NCBI RefSeq assembly: GCF_021729015.1
Contig: NZ_JAJQQZ010000001.1
Span: 310,001-374,000, forward strand
Reading direction: 5' to 3'
DNA from: Halobacterium rubrum
Lineage (GTDB): Archaea; Halobacteriota; Halobacteria; Halobacteriales; Halobacteriaceae
DNA: 64,000 nucleotides
Shown here piece by piece: positions 26,568 to 34,707 of the stretch. The position numbers and the translations under genes were made by a program. The notes under the pieces were generated by a model that saw nothing but the letters and a program-made list of their open reading frames with translations, did not search any database and was not told where the DNA came from. The number at the start of each line of letters is the position of its first letter. Positions within the stretch are counted from its first letter, which is position 1.

Positions 26568-27944
26568 CTAGGCGGCGTCTGCGCCGGCTTTCGCTGCGCG
26601 CAGGTCGGCGGCGAACGCCTCCGCGAGCTCCTCGGCCTGCTCGCGGTCCGTGGACTCGGCGTAGATGCGGACAACCGGCTCCGTGCCCGACGGCCGGACG
26701 AGCACCCACGCGTCGCCGTAGTCAAGCCGGTACCCGTCGATGGTGGTGCGGTCGGCGTCGGCGTCCAGCGCGCGCTCCTCGGCGGCGTCCAGCAGCGCGT
26801 CCCGTTCGGCGTCGTCGTCGTAGCCGACGTTCACGCGGACGTTGTGGTAGTCGCTGTACGGCTCGACGACCTCGCTGGCGGGCGTACCGTCGGCGAGCAG
26901 TTCGAGGAACCGGGCACCGGTGTACGCGCCGTCGCGGGTCGTCCGGTAGCCCGGGAAGATGATGCCGCCGTTGCCCTCGCCAGCCACCGGCACGTGCTCG
27001 CCTTCGGCCTCCAGCTGGCGGATGCGCGTCATGATCTGCGTGGAGCCGATGGGCGTCAACTCGAGGCTGGCACCGGTGCGCTCGCAGACGTCGACGAGGC
27101 GCTGGCTGACGTTCACCGCGGAGACGGTGGTGTCGCCCTCGTCGAGTTCGGCCGCGGCGAGCGCGGCGAGCGCGGCGTCGCCCTCGACGTACTCGCCGGT
27201 CTCGTCGAAGAAGATGGCGCGGTCGGCGTCCCCGTCGTGGGCGATGCCGACGTCGGCGTCGGCTGCCTCGACGAGCCGCCCGAGGTCCTGGAGGTGTTCG
27301 CGGACCGGCTCCGGCTCCCGACCCGGGAAGTGGCCGTCCGGCTGGCTGTTCACGGTGACGACCTCACAGCCGAGTTCGCGGTAGAACTCGGGGCTGGTGA
27401 GCGCGCCAGCGCCGTGACCCGGGTCGAGGGCCACGGTCAGGTCGGCCGCCGCGATGGCGTCCCGGTCGACCGACTCGTACAGCTGGTCGAGGTAGCTGCG
27501 GGCCGCCGACGCCACGTCGCGGTCGTCGCCGACGCCGTCCCACGCCGCGTCGTCGAACTGCTCCGTGGAGAACTTCCGCTCGACGCGCTCGAGGTCGTCG
27601 ACGGCGAGCTCCACGCCGTCGCTGCCCACGAGCTTGACGCCGTTGTACTCGCCGGGGTTGTGGCTCGCCGTCACCATCACCGCCGGCACCCCCTCGCGTT
27701 CGGCGTACGCCTGCGTCCCCGGCGTCGGCAGCACGCCCAGCCGGTCCACGTCCGCGCCGACGCTCTGCAGGCCGGCGACGGCGGCGTTCTCCAGCATCCG
27801 ACCCGTCGTGCGCGTGTCCCGCGCCACGGCCACTCGGTCGGCGCGCCACACCGACCCCGCCGCCTTCGCCACGCGCAACACGAACCCCGGTGTGAGCTCC
27901 TCGTTGGCCACGCCCCGCGTCCCACTCGACCCGAAGACCTTCAT
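26568..27944 (-). CDS. glmM: phosphoglucosamine mutase / phosphomannomutase family
   Basis: 458 aa alpha-D-phosphohexomutase that moves phosphate between C1 and C6 of hexosamine or hexose. It begins MKVFGSSGTRGVANEELTPG. All four family loops are intact: catalytic TASHNPGEYNG (about residues 92-102), metal-binding DGDADRA, substrate-specificity GEGNGGIIFP, and phosphate-binding RPSGTEPVVR near the end. The GEGNGG form is common in archaeal GlmM/phosphomannomutase, so both activities are possible. Its ATG overlaps the stop of the lipoprotein gene upstream (ATGA), so the two are co-transcribed. Confidence 0.92.
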   Translation of the reverse strand: MKVFGSSGTRGVANEELTPGFVLRVAKAAGSVWRADRVAVARDTRTTGRMLENAAVAGLQSVGADVDRLGVLPTPGTQAYAEREGVPAVMVTASHNPGEYNGVKLVGSDGVELAVDDLERVERKFSTEQFDDAAWDGVGDDRDVASAARSYLDQLYESVDRDAIAAADLTVALDPGHGAGALTSPEFYRELGCEVVTVNSQPDGHFPGREPEPVREHLQDLGRLVEAADADVGIAHDGDADRAIFFDETGEYVEGDAALAALAAAELDEGDTTVSAVNVSQRLVDVCERTGASLELTPIGSTQIMTRIRQLEAEGEHVPVAGEGNGGIIFPGYRTTRDGAYTGARFLELLADGTPASEVVEPYSDYHNVRVNVGYDDDAERDALLDAAEERALDADADRTTIDGYRLDYGDAWVLVRPSGTEPVVRIYAESTDREQAEELAEAFAADLRAAKAGADAA

Positions 27945-28378
27945 GGGTGTCTGTCGGAGTGGACGCCTCTAATCGCTTCCGAACGCTGCGTGCGCTCCGG
28001 AAACAGGACTTCCTCGTTTTCGCCGTCGTCGTCGACGACCTCGAGGACGAACGACGCACCGTCGTAGTGGTAGACCCCACCCACGGCCTCGCAGTGCTCG
28101 CTGAGGTCGTCGGCGAGCGCCTGCCCCGTCTCCGGGTCGACGTCCGATGTCACCCACTCGTTGCGGGGTGCGTCCGCCACCGCCTCCGTCACCCGCTCCA
28201 GCGGCGGGTGGTCGGCGACGAACTCCATCGCCAGCGTGCAGTGGCGTTTCGCATCGGCCGAGTGGCCCTCTGGCGGCCGCTTCGCCCTGACGAGGACGGT
28301 CTCGTCGGCGAGCACTCGAAAACACCCGGCTGTCGACGCCAGGCCGACCACGCCAGCGAGTACCGTCCGCCGTCGCAT
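27941..28378 (-). CDS. Tat-exported lipoprotein of unknown function
   Basis: 145 aa from ATG 28378. The N-terminus MRRRTVLAGVVGLASTAGC has a basic twin-arginine start, a hydrophobic stretch and a lipobox ending in Cys at about residue 19, typical of haloarchaeal Tat lipoproteins anchored outside the membrane. The mature part has VLVRAKRPPEGHSADAKRHC and FVLEVVDDDGENEEVLFPER and is a small alpha/beta domain. No family is recognised. Its stop overlaps the glmM start. Confidence 0.72.
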   Translation of the reverse strand: MRRRTVLAGVVGLASTAGCFRVLADETVLVRAKRPPEGHSADAKRHCTLAMEFVADHPPLERVTEAVADAPRNEWVTSDVDPETGQALADDLSEHCEAVGGVYHYDGASFVLEVVDDDGENEEVLFPERTQRSEAIRGVHSDRHP

Positions 28379-28427
28379 ACCGTACACGTTCGGCGGCCCC
28401 CGCAAAATGTTTTCGAGAGAACCGCAA

Positions 28428-28437
28428 CCCCTTAGCC
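28428..28437 (+). promoter_or_regulatory. TATA-like element of the beta-propeller gene
   Basis: CCCCTTAGCC centred about 27 bases before ATG 28460, in the divergent gap between this gene and the lipoprotein gene. Confidence 0.4.
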
Positions 28438-28459
28438 CGGCGACCGCGGCGGTCTACGT

Positions 28460-29335
28460 ATGCCCACCGTGCGCGAAGACCGCGTGTTCGTCGAACAGGG
28501 CGAGACCCTCGTGGCGTACGTCGCCGCCGGCCTCGGCATCACTGCCGCCCACATCTCCGGCAGCAAGGTCGGCGAGTTCGCCCTCGAACACCGGTGTGAC
28601 GCCCGCGACGTGGCCGCCACCGGCCTCGGCGTCGCCGCCGCCACCGACGACGGCGTCCTGCTCTCGACGGCCGGCAGGGACTTCGCCGCCACCGGCTTCG
28701 ACCGGGCCGCCGTCGCCGTCACCGGCTTCGACGGCGGCGTGCTCGCGGCCGGCGAGGACGGCACCGTCGCGCACTACGACGGCAGCGAGTGGACCGACCG
28801 CGGCGCCGTCGACGACGGCGTGGACGTCCGCGGTCTCGACGCCGACCTCGTCGCCGCCACCGACGGCGTCCACCGCCTCACCGCCGACGGCGACGGCCTC
28901 ACGCACGCCGGCCTCGACGACGCCCACGACGTCGCCGCTCCCGGCGTCCCGCAGGCCGCCACCGCAGACGGCCTGTTCTCGCTCGGGAACGGCTGGCTGG
29001 AGGACGTCTCCGGCGACTTCCGCGCGGTCGCCGCCGACCCCGCCACCGCCGCCCCCGGCGAGGTCGGCGTCGCCCACGCCGCCACCCCCGACGCCTGCTT
29101 CGAACACACTGCCGACGGCGAGTGGACCGAACGAACCGCCCTCCCGGTCGACGAACCGGTCGTCGACGCCACCCACGCCGTCGACACGACCATCCTCCTC
29201 ACCGCCACCGGCACCCTCGTCGTCGACGACCACACCGACGGTGACACCCGCCACCGCAGCCTCGGCCTCCCCGACGCCGCCGCCGTCACCGTCGTCGGCG
29301 AAGAACACGTCACCAGCGACGAAGACGCAGCGTAA
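28460..29335 (+). CDS. HVO_0234-type beta-propeller protein
   Basis: 291 aa made of short beta-rich repeats of about 40 residues (DVAATGLGVAAATDDGVLLS; AVAVTGFDGGVLAAGEDGTV; DVRGLDADLVAATDGVHRLT; EVGVAHAATPDACFEHTADG), consistent with a beta-propeller. It has no signal peptide and starts MPTVREDRVFVEQGETLVAY. It resembles a haloarchaeal family named after HVO_0234, often found next to PRPP synthase, as here (prs begins 150 bases downstream). The function is not established. Confidence 0.75.
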   Translation: MPTVREDRVFVEQGETLVAYVAAGLGITAAHISGSKVGEFALEHRCDARDVAATGLGVAAATDDGVLLSTAGRDFAATGFDRAAVAVTGFDGGVLAAGEDGTVAHYDGSEWTDRGAVDDGVDVRGLDADLVAATDGVHRLTADGDGLTHAGLDDAHDVAAPGVPQAATADGLFSLGNGWLEDVSGDFRAVAADPATAAPGEVGVAHAATPDACFEHTADGEWTERTALPVDEPVVDATHAVDTTILLTATGTLVVDDHTDGDTRHRSLGLPDAAAVTVVGEEHVTSDEDAA

Positions 29336-29354
29336 CGCCACGCCCCCGCTTCGC

Positions 29355-29400
29355 CCGGTCGACCACGCTGCTCGCGGCTCCCGCTGGTCGCCGCTCGCGC
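29355..29400. repeat. dispersed short repeat, copy 3
   Basis: CGGTCGACCACGCTGCTC followed by GCGGCTCCCGCTGGTCGCCG aligns with the repeat at 19427-19481 with few differences and a two-base gap. It sits between the propeller gene and prs. Confidence 0.6.
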
Positions 29401-29484
29401 TAACGTGGCTCTCGCTCACTTCGTTCGCTCCGAGCCACGCACGCAAAGGAAACGCGTAAGCCGCCGGCACGAGTCCACCCGGAT

Positions 29485-30330
29485 ATGTTACTCAGCGGGT
29501 CCTCGAGCCAGGCGCTCGCGGCCGCGCTCGCCGCCGAGACCGGCGAGCGACTCGGCCGGGTGGCCTACGACTCGTTCCCGGACGGCGAGCAGCTGGTGAC
29601 CGTCCCGGAGGACGTCGCCGGCGAGCGAGCGGTGGTGGTGGCGTCGACGCCGACCAGCGACGCGCACGTCGAAGTGCTGCAGTTGCAGGACGCTGCCCGC
29701 GAGGCCGGCGCGAGCGAGGTCGTCACCGTCCTCCCCTACATGGGGTACGCGCGGCAGGACGAGGCCTTCGAGGCCGGCCAGCCGGTGTCGGCGCGAGCGG
29801 TCGCCCGCGCCATCTCGGCCGGCACGGACCGCGTGATTACGGTCAACCCTCACGAAGACGGCGTGCTGGAGTTCTTCGATGCGCCCGCCGTGGGCGTCGA
29901 CGCCGCGCCGCAGCTCGCCGAGCCGCTACCCGGCGACCTCGCGGACCCCGTCTTCCTCGCGCCCGACCACGGTGCGACCGGGCTCGCGGAGAGCGTCCGA
30001 GACGCCTATGGCGGCGGTGTCACCGACCACTTCGAGAAGGTCCGGCACTCCGGCAGCGACGTCACGGTCGAACCGAGCGAGATCGAGACCGCCGGCCGGG
30101 ACGTCGTCGTCACGGACGACATCGTCGCCACCGGCACCACGATGAGCGAGGCCATCGCCGCGCTCGACGACCCGGGCCGGGTGTTCGTCGCCACCGTCCA
30201 CCCGCTGCTCGCGGGCAACGCCCGCCTCAAACTCGCGGACGCGGGCGTCGACGCCGTCTACGGTACCGACACCATCGAGCGCGCCGTCTCCGAAGTGTCG
30301 GCCGCACCCGCCGTCGCCGACGAACTCTGA
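29485..30330 (+). CDS. prs: ribose-phosphate diphosphokinase (PRPP synthase)
   Basis: 281 aa, the shorter archaeal form. It makes PRPP from ribose 5-phosphate and ATP for purine, pyrimidine, His and Trp synthesis. Marks: N-terminal LLSGSSSQALAAALAAETG, FPDGEQLVTVPEDVAGERA, the flexible-loop region TVLPYMGYARQDEAFEAGQP, metal/ATP-binding ITVNPHE, and the PRPP-binding loop VVVTDDIVATGTTMSEAIAA. ATG 29485 is the natural start; a weak TATA-like GCGTAAG lies about 27 bases upstream. Confidence 0.95.
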   Translation: MLLSGSSSQALAAALAAETGERLGRVAYDSFPDGEQLVTVPEDVAGERAVVVASTPTSDAHVEVLQLQDAAREAGASEVVTVLPYMGYARQDEAFEAGQPVSARAVARAISAGTDRVITVNPHEDGVLEFFDAPAVGVDAAPQLAEPLPGDLADPVFLAPDHGATGLAESVRDAYGGGVTDHFEKVRHSGSDVTVEPSEIETAGRDVVVTDDIVATGTTMSEAIAALDDPGRVFVATVHPLLAGNARLKLADAGVDAVYGTDTIERAVSEVSAAPAVADEL

Positions 30331-30367
30331 CGCCGGCTCGTTCTCTCTGTCCCGCTCGCCGCAGCCG

Positions 30368-31030
30368 TCACCGCAGCCGCCCCAGGAGCGCGGCGTCGGG
30401 CCGCCACGCGAGCAGCGCGACGGCGAGCACGAACACCGCCGTCGAGAGGTCGTAGGACAGCGCCGACGCCGTCCCGAACGCGACCGCGCCGCCGGCCAGC
30501 GACGAGACGACCGCCGCCAGCAGCGGCAGCGTACAGCTCACGCACGAGAACAGCCCGACGAACCCGCCCGCCAGCGACGTCTCCGCGTCGGCGAGCGTGG
30601 CGTACACGAGGTACGCGAGCGCGAGGTAGCCGGCGACCCGGTAGGGAGCGGCGGCCACCCGGACGGGGCCGACGTGCGCCAGCATCATCGGCCCCCAGCC
30701 GGGTGGCAGCGCCCAGTAGACGGTCACGCCGCTGCCGTTCGACGCCGCGAGGATGCCGCCGACGGCCGCGAGCACGAGGAAGTACGCTGCGGCGACCCCC
30801 GCCGCGAGCCGGCGCCGCCGTCCGTTCGCCGGCCGGGGCGTGACCCGCCAGACGGCGAGCACGCTGGCGTTCAGCCACACGAACGGGTAGAGGAAGTACC
30901 GCAGTTCGTCGACGGCGACCGGCATCGCGGCGAGGTAGGCCGCGAGCGCCGCGATTTCGGCGAGCGCGAGCGTGGCGAGGACGCCGACCGTCTCCCGCCG
31001 GGGTCGAACTCGGGCGAGCGCGGCGCTCAC
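30368..31030 (-). CDS. polytopic membrane protein with a CVSC motif in the copper operon
   Basis: 220 aa with about 6-7 hydrophobic helices (TVGVLATLALAEIAALAAYL; LAAGVAAAYFLVLAAVGGIL; VAGYLALAYLVYATLADAET). A helix near residue 165 has FVGLFSCVSCTLPLLAAVVS, with two cysteines spaced C-x2-C inside the membrane. Its start overlaps the Cu-ATPase stop (ATGA), so it is the last gene of the copper/oxidase-assembly operon. It resembles an uncharacterised haloarchaeal family. A role in copper or haem delivery is inferred from context only. Confidence 0.72.
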   Translation of the reverse strand: MSAALARVRPRRETVGVLATLALAEIAALAAYLAAMPVAVDELRYFLYPFVWLNASVLAVWRVTPRPANGRRRRLAAGVAAAYFLVLAAVGGILAASNGSGVTVYWALPPGWGPMMLAHVGPVRVAAAPYRVAGYLALAYLVYATLADAETSLAGGFVGLFSCVSCTLPLLAAVVSSLAGGAVAFGTASALSYDLSTAVFVLAVALLAWRPDAALLGRLR

Positions 31031-33483
31031 GACGACTCCACCTCCCCGGCTCCAGTCTCGCCACCGGACCCGCCCCAGTCAAGCAGCGAGCGCGTGGAGT
31101 TCCCGACGACCAGCAGGCTGGAGGCGGTCATCGCGCCCGCTGCGAACAGCGGATTGAGGGCGCCGGCGACGGCCAGTGGCACCGCGATGGCGTTGTAGAG
31201 GAACGCCCACGCGAGGTTCTGGCGGATGCGGCCGTTGGTCGCGTCAGTCAGCTCGAAGATGCGCGGGACGGCGGCGAGGTCCTCCGTGGTGACGACGGCG
31301 TCGGCGGCGTCGGCGGCGAGCGCGGCGTGGTCGAGGGCGACGCCGAGGTCGGCGGCCGCCAGCGCTGGCGCGTCGTTGACGCCGTCGCCGACCATCGCCA
31401 CCGTGTCGCCGTCGGCGCGCAGCGACCGCACGACCTCGGTCTTGCCCTCCGGCGGGACGCCCGCGAACACCTCGGCGACGGCGTCGTGCTCGCGGAACTG
31501 CCGGGCGGCCTCGGGGTCGTCGCCCGTCAGCACGACCACGTCCCGGCCGTCGGCCGCGAGGTCGGTGACGACGGCCTGCCACTCGTCGCGCGGCCGGTCG
31601 CCGGCGACCACGACCCCTCGAGCTTCGCCGTCCCAGCCGACGAGCACGGGGACGTTCCCGTTCGCTCGCGCCTCGCTCGCGCGCTCGGCGTACCGCTCGG
31701 GCACCCGCCAGTCGCGGTCCGCGAACAGCTCGCGGTTCCCGGCTAGCACCGCCGCGCCGCCGGCCGCGTCCACCGGCGCTGTCTCGTCCGTCCGGGCACC
31801 GTCGGGGCGGACCGCGAGACTGCCGGCGACGCCCCGGCCGGGCACGCGTTCGAAGTCGTCGACGTCGCCGGCCGGCGCGGCCCCGTCGGTGATGGCTGCG
31901 GCGACCGGGTGGTCGGCGTACTGCTCGACGGCGGCCGCCCGGGCGAGCACGCGGTCGTCGCCGACCACGTCCCGGACGCGCATCTCGCCGGTGGTGAGCG
32001 TCCCCGTCTTGTCGAACACCACGGTGTCGGCCTCCGGTGCGGCCTCGAACGCCGAGGCGTCGGTGACGACGACGCCGGCGTCGAGGGCCTCCTTGACGCC
32101 CCGGGCGACCGCCAGCGGGGTCGCGAGCCCGAGCGCACACGGACACGACACCACGAGCACGGACAGCCCGACGAGCAGCGCCTCGTTCGCGGCGGCGCCA
32201 CCGGCGAGGAAGTGCCAGCCGCCGGCCAGCCCCGCGAGCACGAACACGAGCGGGACGAAGACGGCGGCGACGCGGTCGACGAGCCGCTGGACGCCCGGCC
32301 GGGCGCTCTGGACGTCCCAGAGCACGCGCACGACGCGGTCGAGCGTGCTCGCGGCGTCCTCGCCGACCGTCACGACGAGCCGGCCGTCCGTGACGACGGC
32401 GCCGCCGACGGCGTCGTCGCCCGGTTCCTTCCCGACGGGCGTGGACTCGCCGGTCACGAGCGACTCGTCGACGGTCGCCGTACCCTCGGCGACCGTGCCG
32501 TCGACGGGCACGCGCTCGCCGGCGACGACCACGACCTCGTCGCCGGGCCGGAGGTCGTCCACTGGAACCGTCTCTGTCCCGCCGCCGGCGCTGCGGCGGG
32601 TGGCGTCGTCGACGCGCTCCTCGGTGAGGTCTGCGAGCCGACCGGCCGCCGCGCGCTTCACCCGGCCCTCGTAGTAGTCCCCGACGGTGACCGCGAGCAC
32701 GACGACGATGGCGACGTCGAAGTACACCTCGCGGCCCCCAGTCAGGACGGTCACCGTGCTGAACAGGTAGGCGGCGCCCGCCGCGATGGCCACCAGCAGG
32801 TCCATGTTCGGGTGGCCGGCCCGCAGGCTCACGTACGCCCCCCGGAACAGCGGGTAGCCGGTGTACGCCAGCACGACCGTCGCCATCAGCCAGACGTTCG
32901 CCAGCAGGTAGCTGCCCGCCAGCCCCTGGAGGTCCAGCAGGTGGGCCGCCGACGGCACGTCGAGGTACGCAGGGTAGAGGAACAGGACGTACCACAGCAT
33001 CGTCATCATCCCGAAGAAGCCGCCGACGAGCAGCCGCCCGACTTCCGACTGGTCGTCGTCGGCCTCGTCGTCGCGCTCGCTCGCGCTGTACCCGAGGCCG
33101 TCGACGGCGTCCAACACGTCCCCGCGGTCGACCCGCTCGGGGTCGTACGTGACCTTCAGCGTCTCCGTCGGGTAGCTCGCGGACGCCGCCCGCACGCCCT
33201 CGGTATCGGTCGCCTGCGACTCCACGAACGCCTCGCAGGTCGCACAGTGCATCCCCGAGACGGAGAGGAACGCCGCCTCGCCGTCCGCGTCCTCGACGTC
33301 CGGTCCGGTGTCGAGGTCGTCGGCCGGGTCGGCGTCCACGCTCTCCGGGTCGTCGAGCGTGCGCGCGACTTCCATGCAGCCCCGACAGCAGTACTCGCCG
33401 TCGACGCTGCCGTCGCTGGCGGTGACGGGCGGGTCCGGCGTCGGGAGGCCACAGAGCGTGCAGGTGTCGTCGTGGTCGGTCAT
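31027..33483 (-). CDS. Cu(+)-translocating P-type ATPase, CcoI/FixI-like
   Basis: 818 aa P1B ATPase. The N-terminus has a Cys-rich metal domain (CTLCGLPTPD, then YCCRGCMEVARTL) as in CcoI/FixI exporters, then a heavy-metal domain with SVSGMHCATCEAFVESQATD. Membrane helices include the ion-path CPC motif in VLVVSCPCALGLATPLAV. Catalytic motifs: VTGEST (actuator), DKTGTLTTGEMR (phosphorylated Asp) and MVGDGVNDAPALAAADLG. CcoI-type pumps export copper slowly to feed oxidase assembly rather than for resistance. The neighbours fit: an HCxGMCGP protein upstream and the divergent ba3 oxidase genes. Confidence 0.94.
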   Translation of the reverse strand: MTDHDDTCTLCGLPTPDPPVTASDGSVDGEYCCRGCMEVARTLDDPESVDADPADDLDTGPDVEDADGEAAFLSVSGMHCATCEAFVESQATDTEGVRAASASYPTETLKVTYDPERVDRGDVLDAVDGLGYSASERDDEADDDQSEVGRLLVGGFFGMMTMLWYVLFLYPAYLDVPSAAHLLDLQGLAGSYLLANVWLMATVVLAYTGYPLFRGAYVSLRAGHPNMDLLVAIAAGAAYLFSTVTVLTGGREVYFDVAIVVVLAVTVGDYYEGRVKRAAAGRLADLTEERVDDATRRSAGGGTETVPVDDLRPGDEVVVVAGERVPVDGTVAEGTATVDESLVTGESTPVGKEPGDDAVGGAVVTDGRLVVTVGEDAASTLDRVVRVLWDVQSARPGVQRLVDRVAAVFVPLVFVLAGLAGGWHFLAGGAAANEALLVGLSVLVVSCPCALGLATPLAVARGVKEALDAGVVVTDASAFEAAPEADTVVFDKTGTLTTGEMRVRDVVGDDRVLARAAAVEQYADHPVAAAITDGAAPAGDVDDFERVPGRGVAGSLAVRPDGARTDETAPVDAAGGAAVLAGNRELFADRDWRVPERYAERASEARANGNVPVLVGWDGEARGVVVAGDRPRDEWQAVVTDLAADGRDVVVLTGDDPEAARQFREHDAVAEVFAGVPPEGKTEVVRSLRADGDTVAMVGDGVNDAPALAAADLGVALDHAALAADAADAVVTTEDLAAVPRIFELTDATNGRIRQNLAWAFLYNAIAVPLAVAGALNPLFAAGAMTASSLLVVGNSTRSLLDWGGSGGETGAGEVESS

Positions 33484-33484
33484 G

Positions 33485-34306
33485 TCACGTTGGCATCGGC
33501 GGCATCGGCAGCGGCAGGTGCGGGACCGTGTAGCCGAGCGCGGTCACGCCCTTCGCCAGCGGGATGGTGCCCGCGACGACGAACGCGACGCCGAGCGCGC
33601 GGTGGACCCGGTGGCGCGTCGTCGCGCTCACGGCGTCGACGGCGGTGCCGTACGCGAACAGCGTCGGGAACGTCCCGAGGCCGAGCGCGCCCAGCGCCGC
33701 CGCGCCCTCTGTGGGGCTGCCGGTCGCGAGCGCGTACAGGTAGCCCGGGTAGATGAGCGGACACGGCATCGCGCCGTGGGCGGCGCCCAGCGCGACGATG
33801 CCCGGGCCGGTCGCCCAGTCGTCGACGCGGTCGGTGAGCCGGCCGGTGACCGCGCCGAACGCCCGGCCGAGTCCGGGGACAGCGCCCGAGGTCAGCCGGG
33901 ACTGGCCGCCGGTCGCGTACCCGACGCCGGCAGCGACGATGACGACGCCGGCGACGATGCCCGCCACGCCCCGGACGAGGTGGCTCACTTCGAGGACGCC
34001 GCCGGCGTCCACGAGCACGGCGCCCAGCGCCCCCATCAGCCCGCCGACGGCGGCGTAACTGACGGTCCGGCCGGCGTTGAACAGGGCGTGCTGGCGGAGC
34101 GCACGCATCGACGGCCCGCGCCTGTCGTCGTGGTCGCCGTCGCCGATTCGGTCGGCGTACATCGTGACCAGCGGCCCACACATCCCGAGGCAGTGCGCGC
34201 CGCCGAGCAGTCCCACGACGAAGAACACGACCACGCCGGCGTCGGGCGCGCTCGCTGACGCAGCAGCGACGCCGGCGGCCGCGAGCGACACCCCTGAGAG
34301 CCCCAT
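33485..34306 (-). CDS. SafE/UreH/DsbD_2-like membrane protein with metal-site motifs
   Basis: 273 aa with about 6 membrane helices. Two motifs mark the family: FVVGLLGGAHCLGMCGPLVT in the first helix and LGAAHGAMPCPLIYPGYLYA in the second half, with Cys, His and Met well placed to bind copper. Families of this type (annotated sulfite exporter TauE/SafE or DsbD_2) adjoin ccoI in bacteria, where one acts in cytochrome oxidase biogenesis. It ends one base before the Cu-ATPase start and follows the small gene at 34317-34502 by ten bases. The C-terminal YTVPHLPLPMPPMPT is Met/Pro-rich, another possible copper-binding feature. Confidence 0.85.
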   Translation of the reverse strand: MGLSGVSLAAAGVAAASASAPDAGVVVFFVVGLLGGAHCLGMCGPLVTMYADRIGDGDHDDRRGPSMRALRQHALFNAGRTVSYAAVGGLMGALGAVLVDAGGVLEVSHLVRGVAGIVAGVVIVAAGVGYATGGQSRLTSGAVPGLGRAFGAVTGRLTDRVDDWATGPGIVALGAAHGAMPCPLIYPGYLYALATGSPTEGAAALGALGLGTFPTLFAYGTAVDAVSATTRHRVHRALGVAFVVAGTIPLAKGVTALGYTVPHLPLPMPPMPT

Positions 34307-34316
34307 CGCCGCGAGG

Positions 34317-34502
34317 TCAGTGCGCGACGGCGTGGTCGTCGCCCTCCGCCGCCGAGAACATGTAGTAGAGGCAGCCGGCCACGATGAGGACGTTCCCGAG
34401 CGCGATGGCCGCGATGGTCTCCTGGCCCGCCGCGTACAGCGCGACCGGCACCAGCGCCAGCAGCGGCATGACGGTCGCGACGACCTGTGGACGCACGTTC
34501 AT
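34317..34502 (-). CDS. small two-helix membrane protein, first gene of the copper operon
   Basis: 61 aa: MNVRPQVVATVMPLLALVPV, a turn near GQETIAAIALG, then VLIVAGCLYYMFSAAEGDDH. Two transmembrane helices with a short His-containing tail (DDHAVAH). It leads the minus-strand operon and is preceded by a well-spaced TATA box, so it is very likely real. Haloarchaeal ba3 oxidase loci encode small hydrophobic subunits (CbaD and similar); this could be one, but the match is by size and place only. Confidence 0.65.
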   Translation of the reverse strand: MNVRPQVVATVMPLLALVPVALYAAGQETIAAIALGNVLIVAGCLYYMFSAAEGDDHAVAH

Positions 34503-34525
34503 ACCCGCTGGTTGGCTGGTTCTGG

Positions 34526-34533
34526 CCTAAACC
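34526..34533 (-). promoter_or_regulatory. TATA box of the copper-assembly operon
   Basis: On the minus strand GGTTTAGG, centred 27 bases before the ATG at 34502, so the operon transcript starts at or next to the start codon. Confidence 0.6.
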
Positions 34534-34541
34534 TTTTGACG

Positions 34542-34562
34542 GATTCCTACGCGCTTGGAATC
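34542..34562. promoter_or_regulatory. inverted repeat between the copper and oxidase operons
   Basis: GATTCC (34542-34547) and GGAATC (34557-34562) are separated by nine bases, just upstream of the minus-strand TATA box and about 10 bases before a plus-strand TATA-like GTAGCTAAAG (34571-34580). The position suits a regulator acting on both divergent operons. Short arms keep confidence low. Confidence 0.35.
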
Positions 34563-34693
34563 ACCGAGAGTAGCTAAAGGGCCTCTCGGAAACACGGGGG
34601 TGTGAACGGCTACGGGGCCTTCCGTTCCGGCACACCGGTAGACTCCGTACCGGCTTCACTCGCGTCGCCGTCCCCGATGGTGACGGGAACGAA

Positions 34694-34702
34694 GTGAGGT
34701 GT
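34694..34702 (+). promoter_or_regulatory. ribosome binding site of the halocyanin gene
   Basis: GTGAGGTGT lies six bases before ATG 34708 and resembles the haloarchaeal GGAGGTG site. With the TATA-like element near 34571-34580 this implies a leader of about 100 nt, unlike the leaderless genes elsewhere, and it supports ATG 34708 over the in-frame GTG 34699. Confidence 0.5.
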
Positions 34703-34707
34703 ACACG

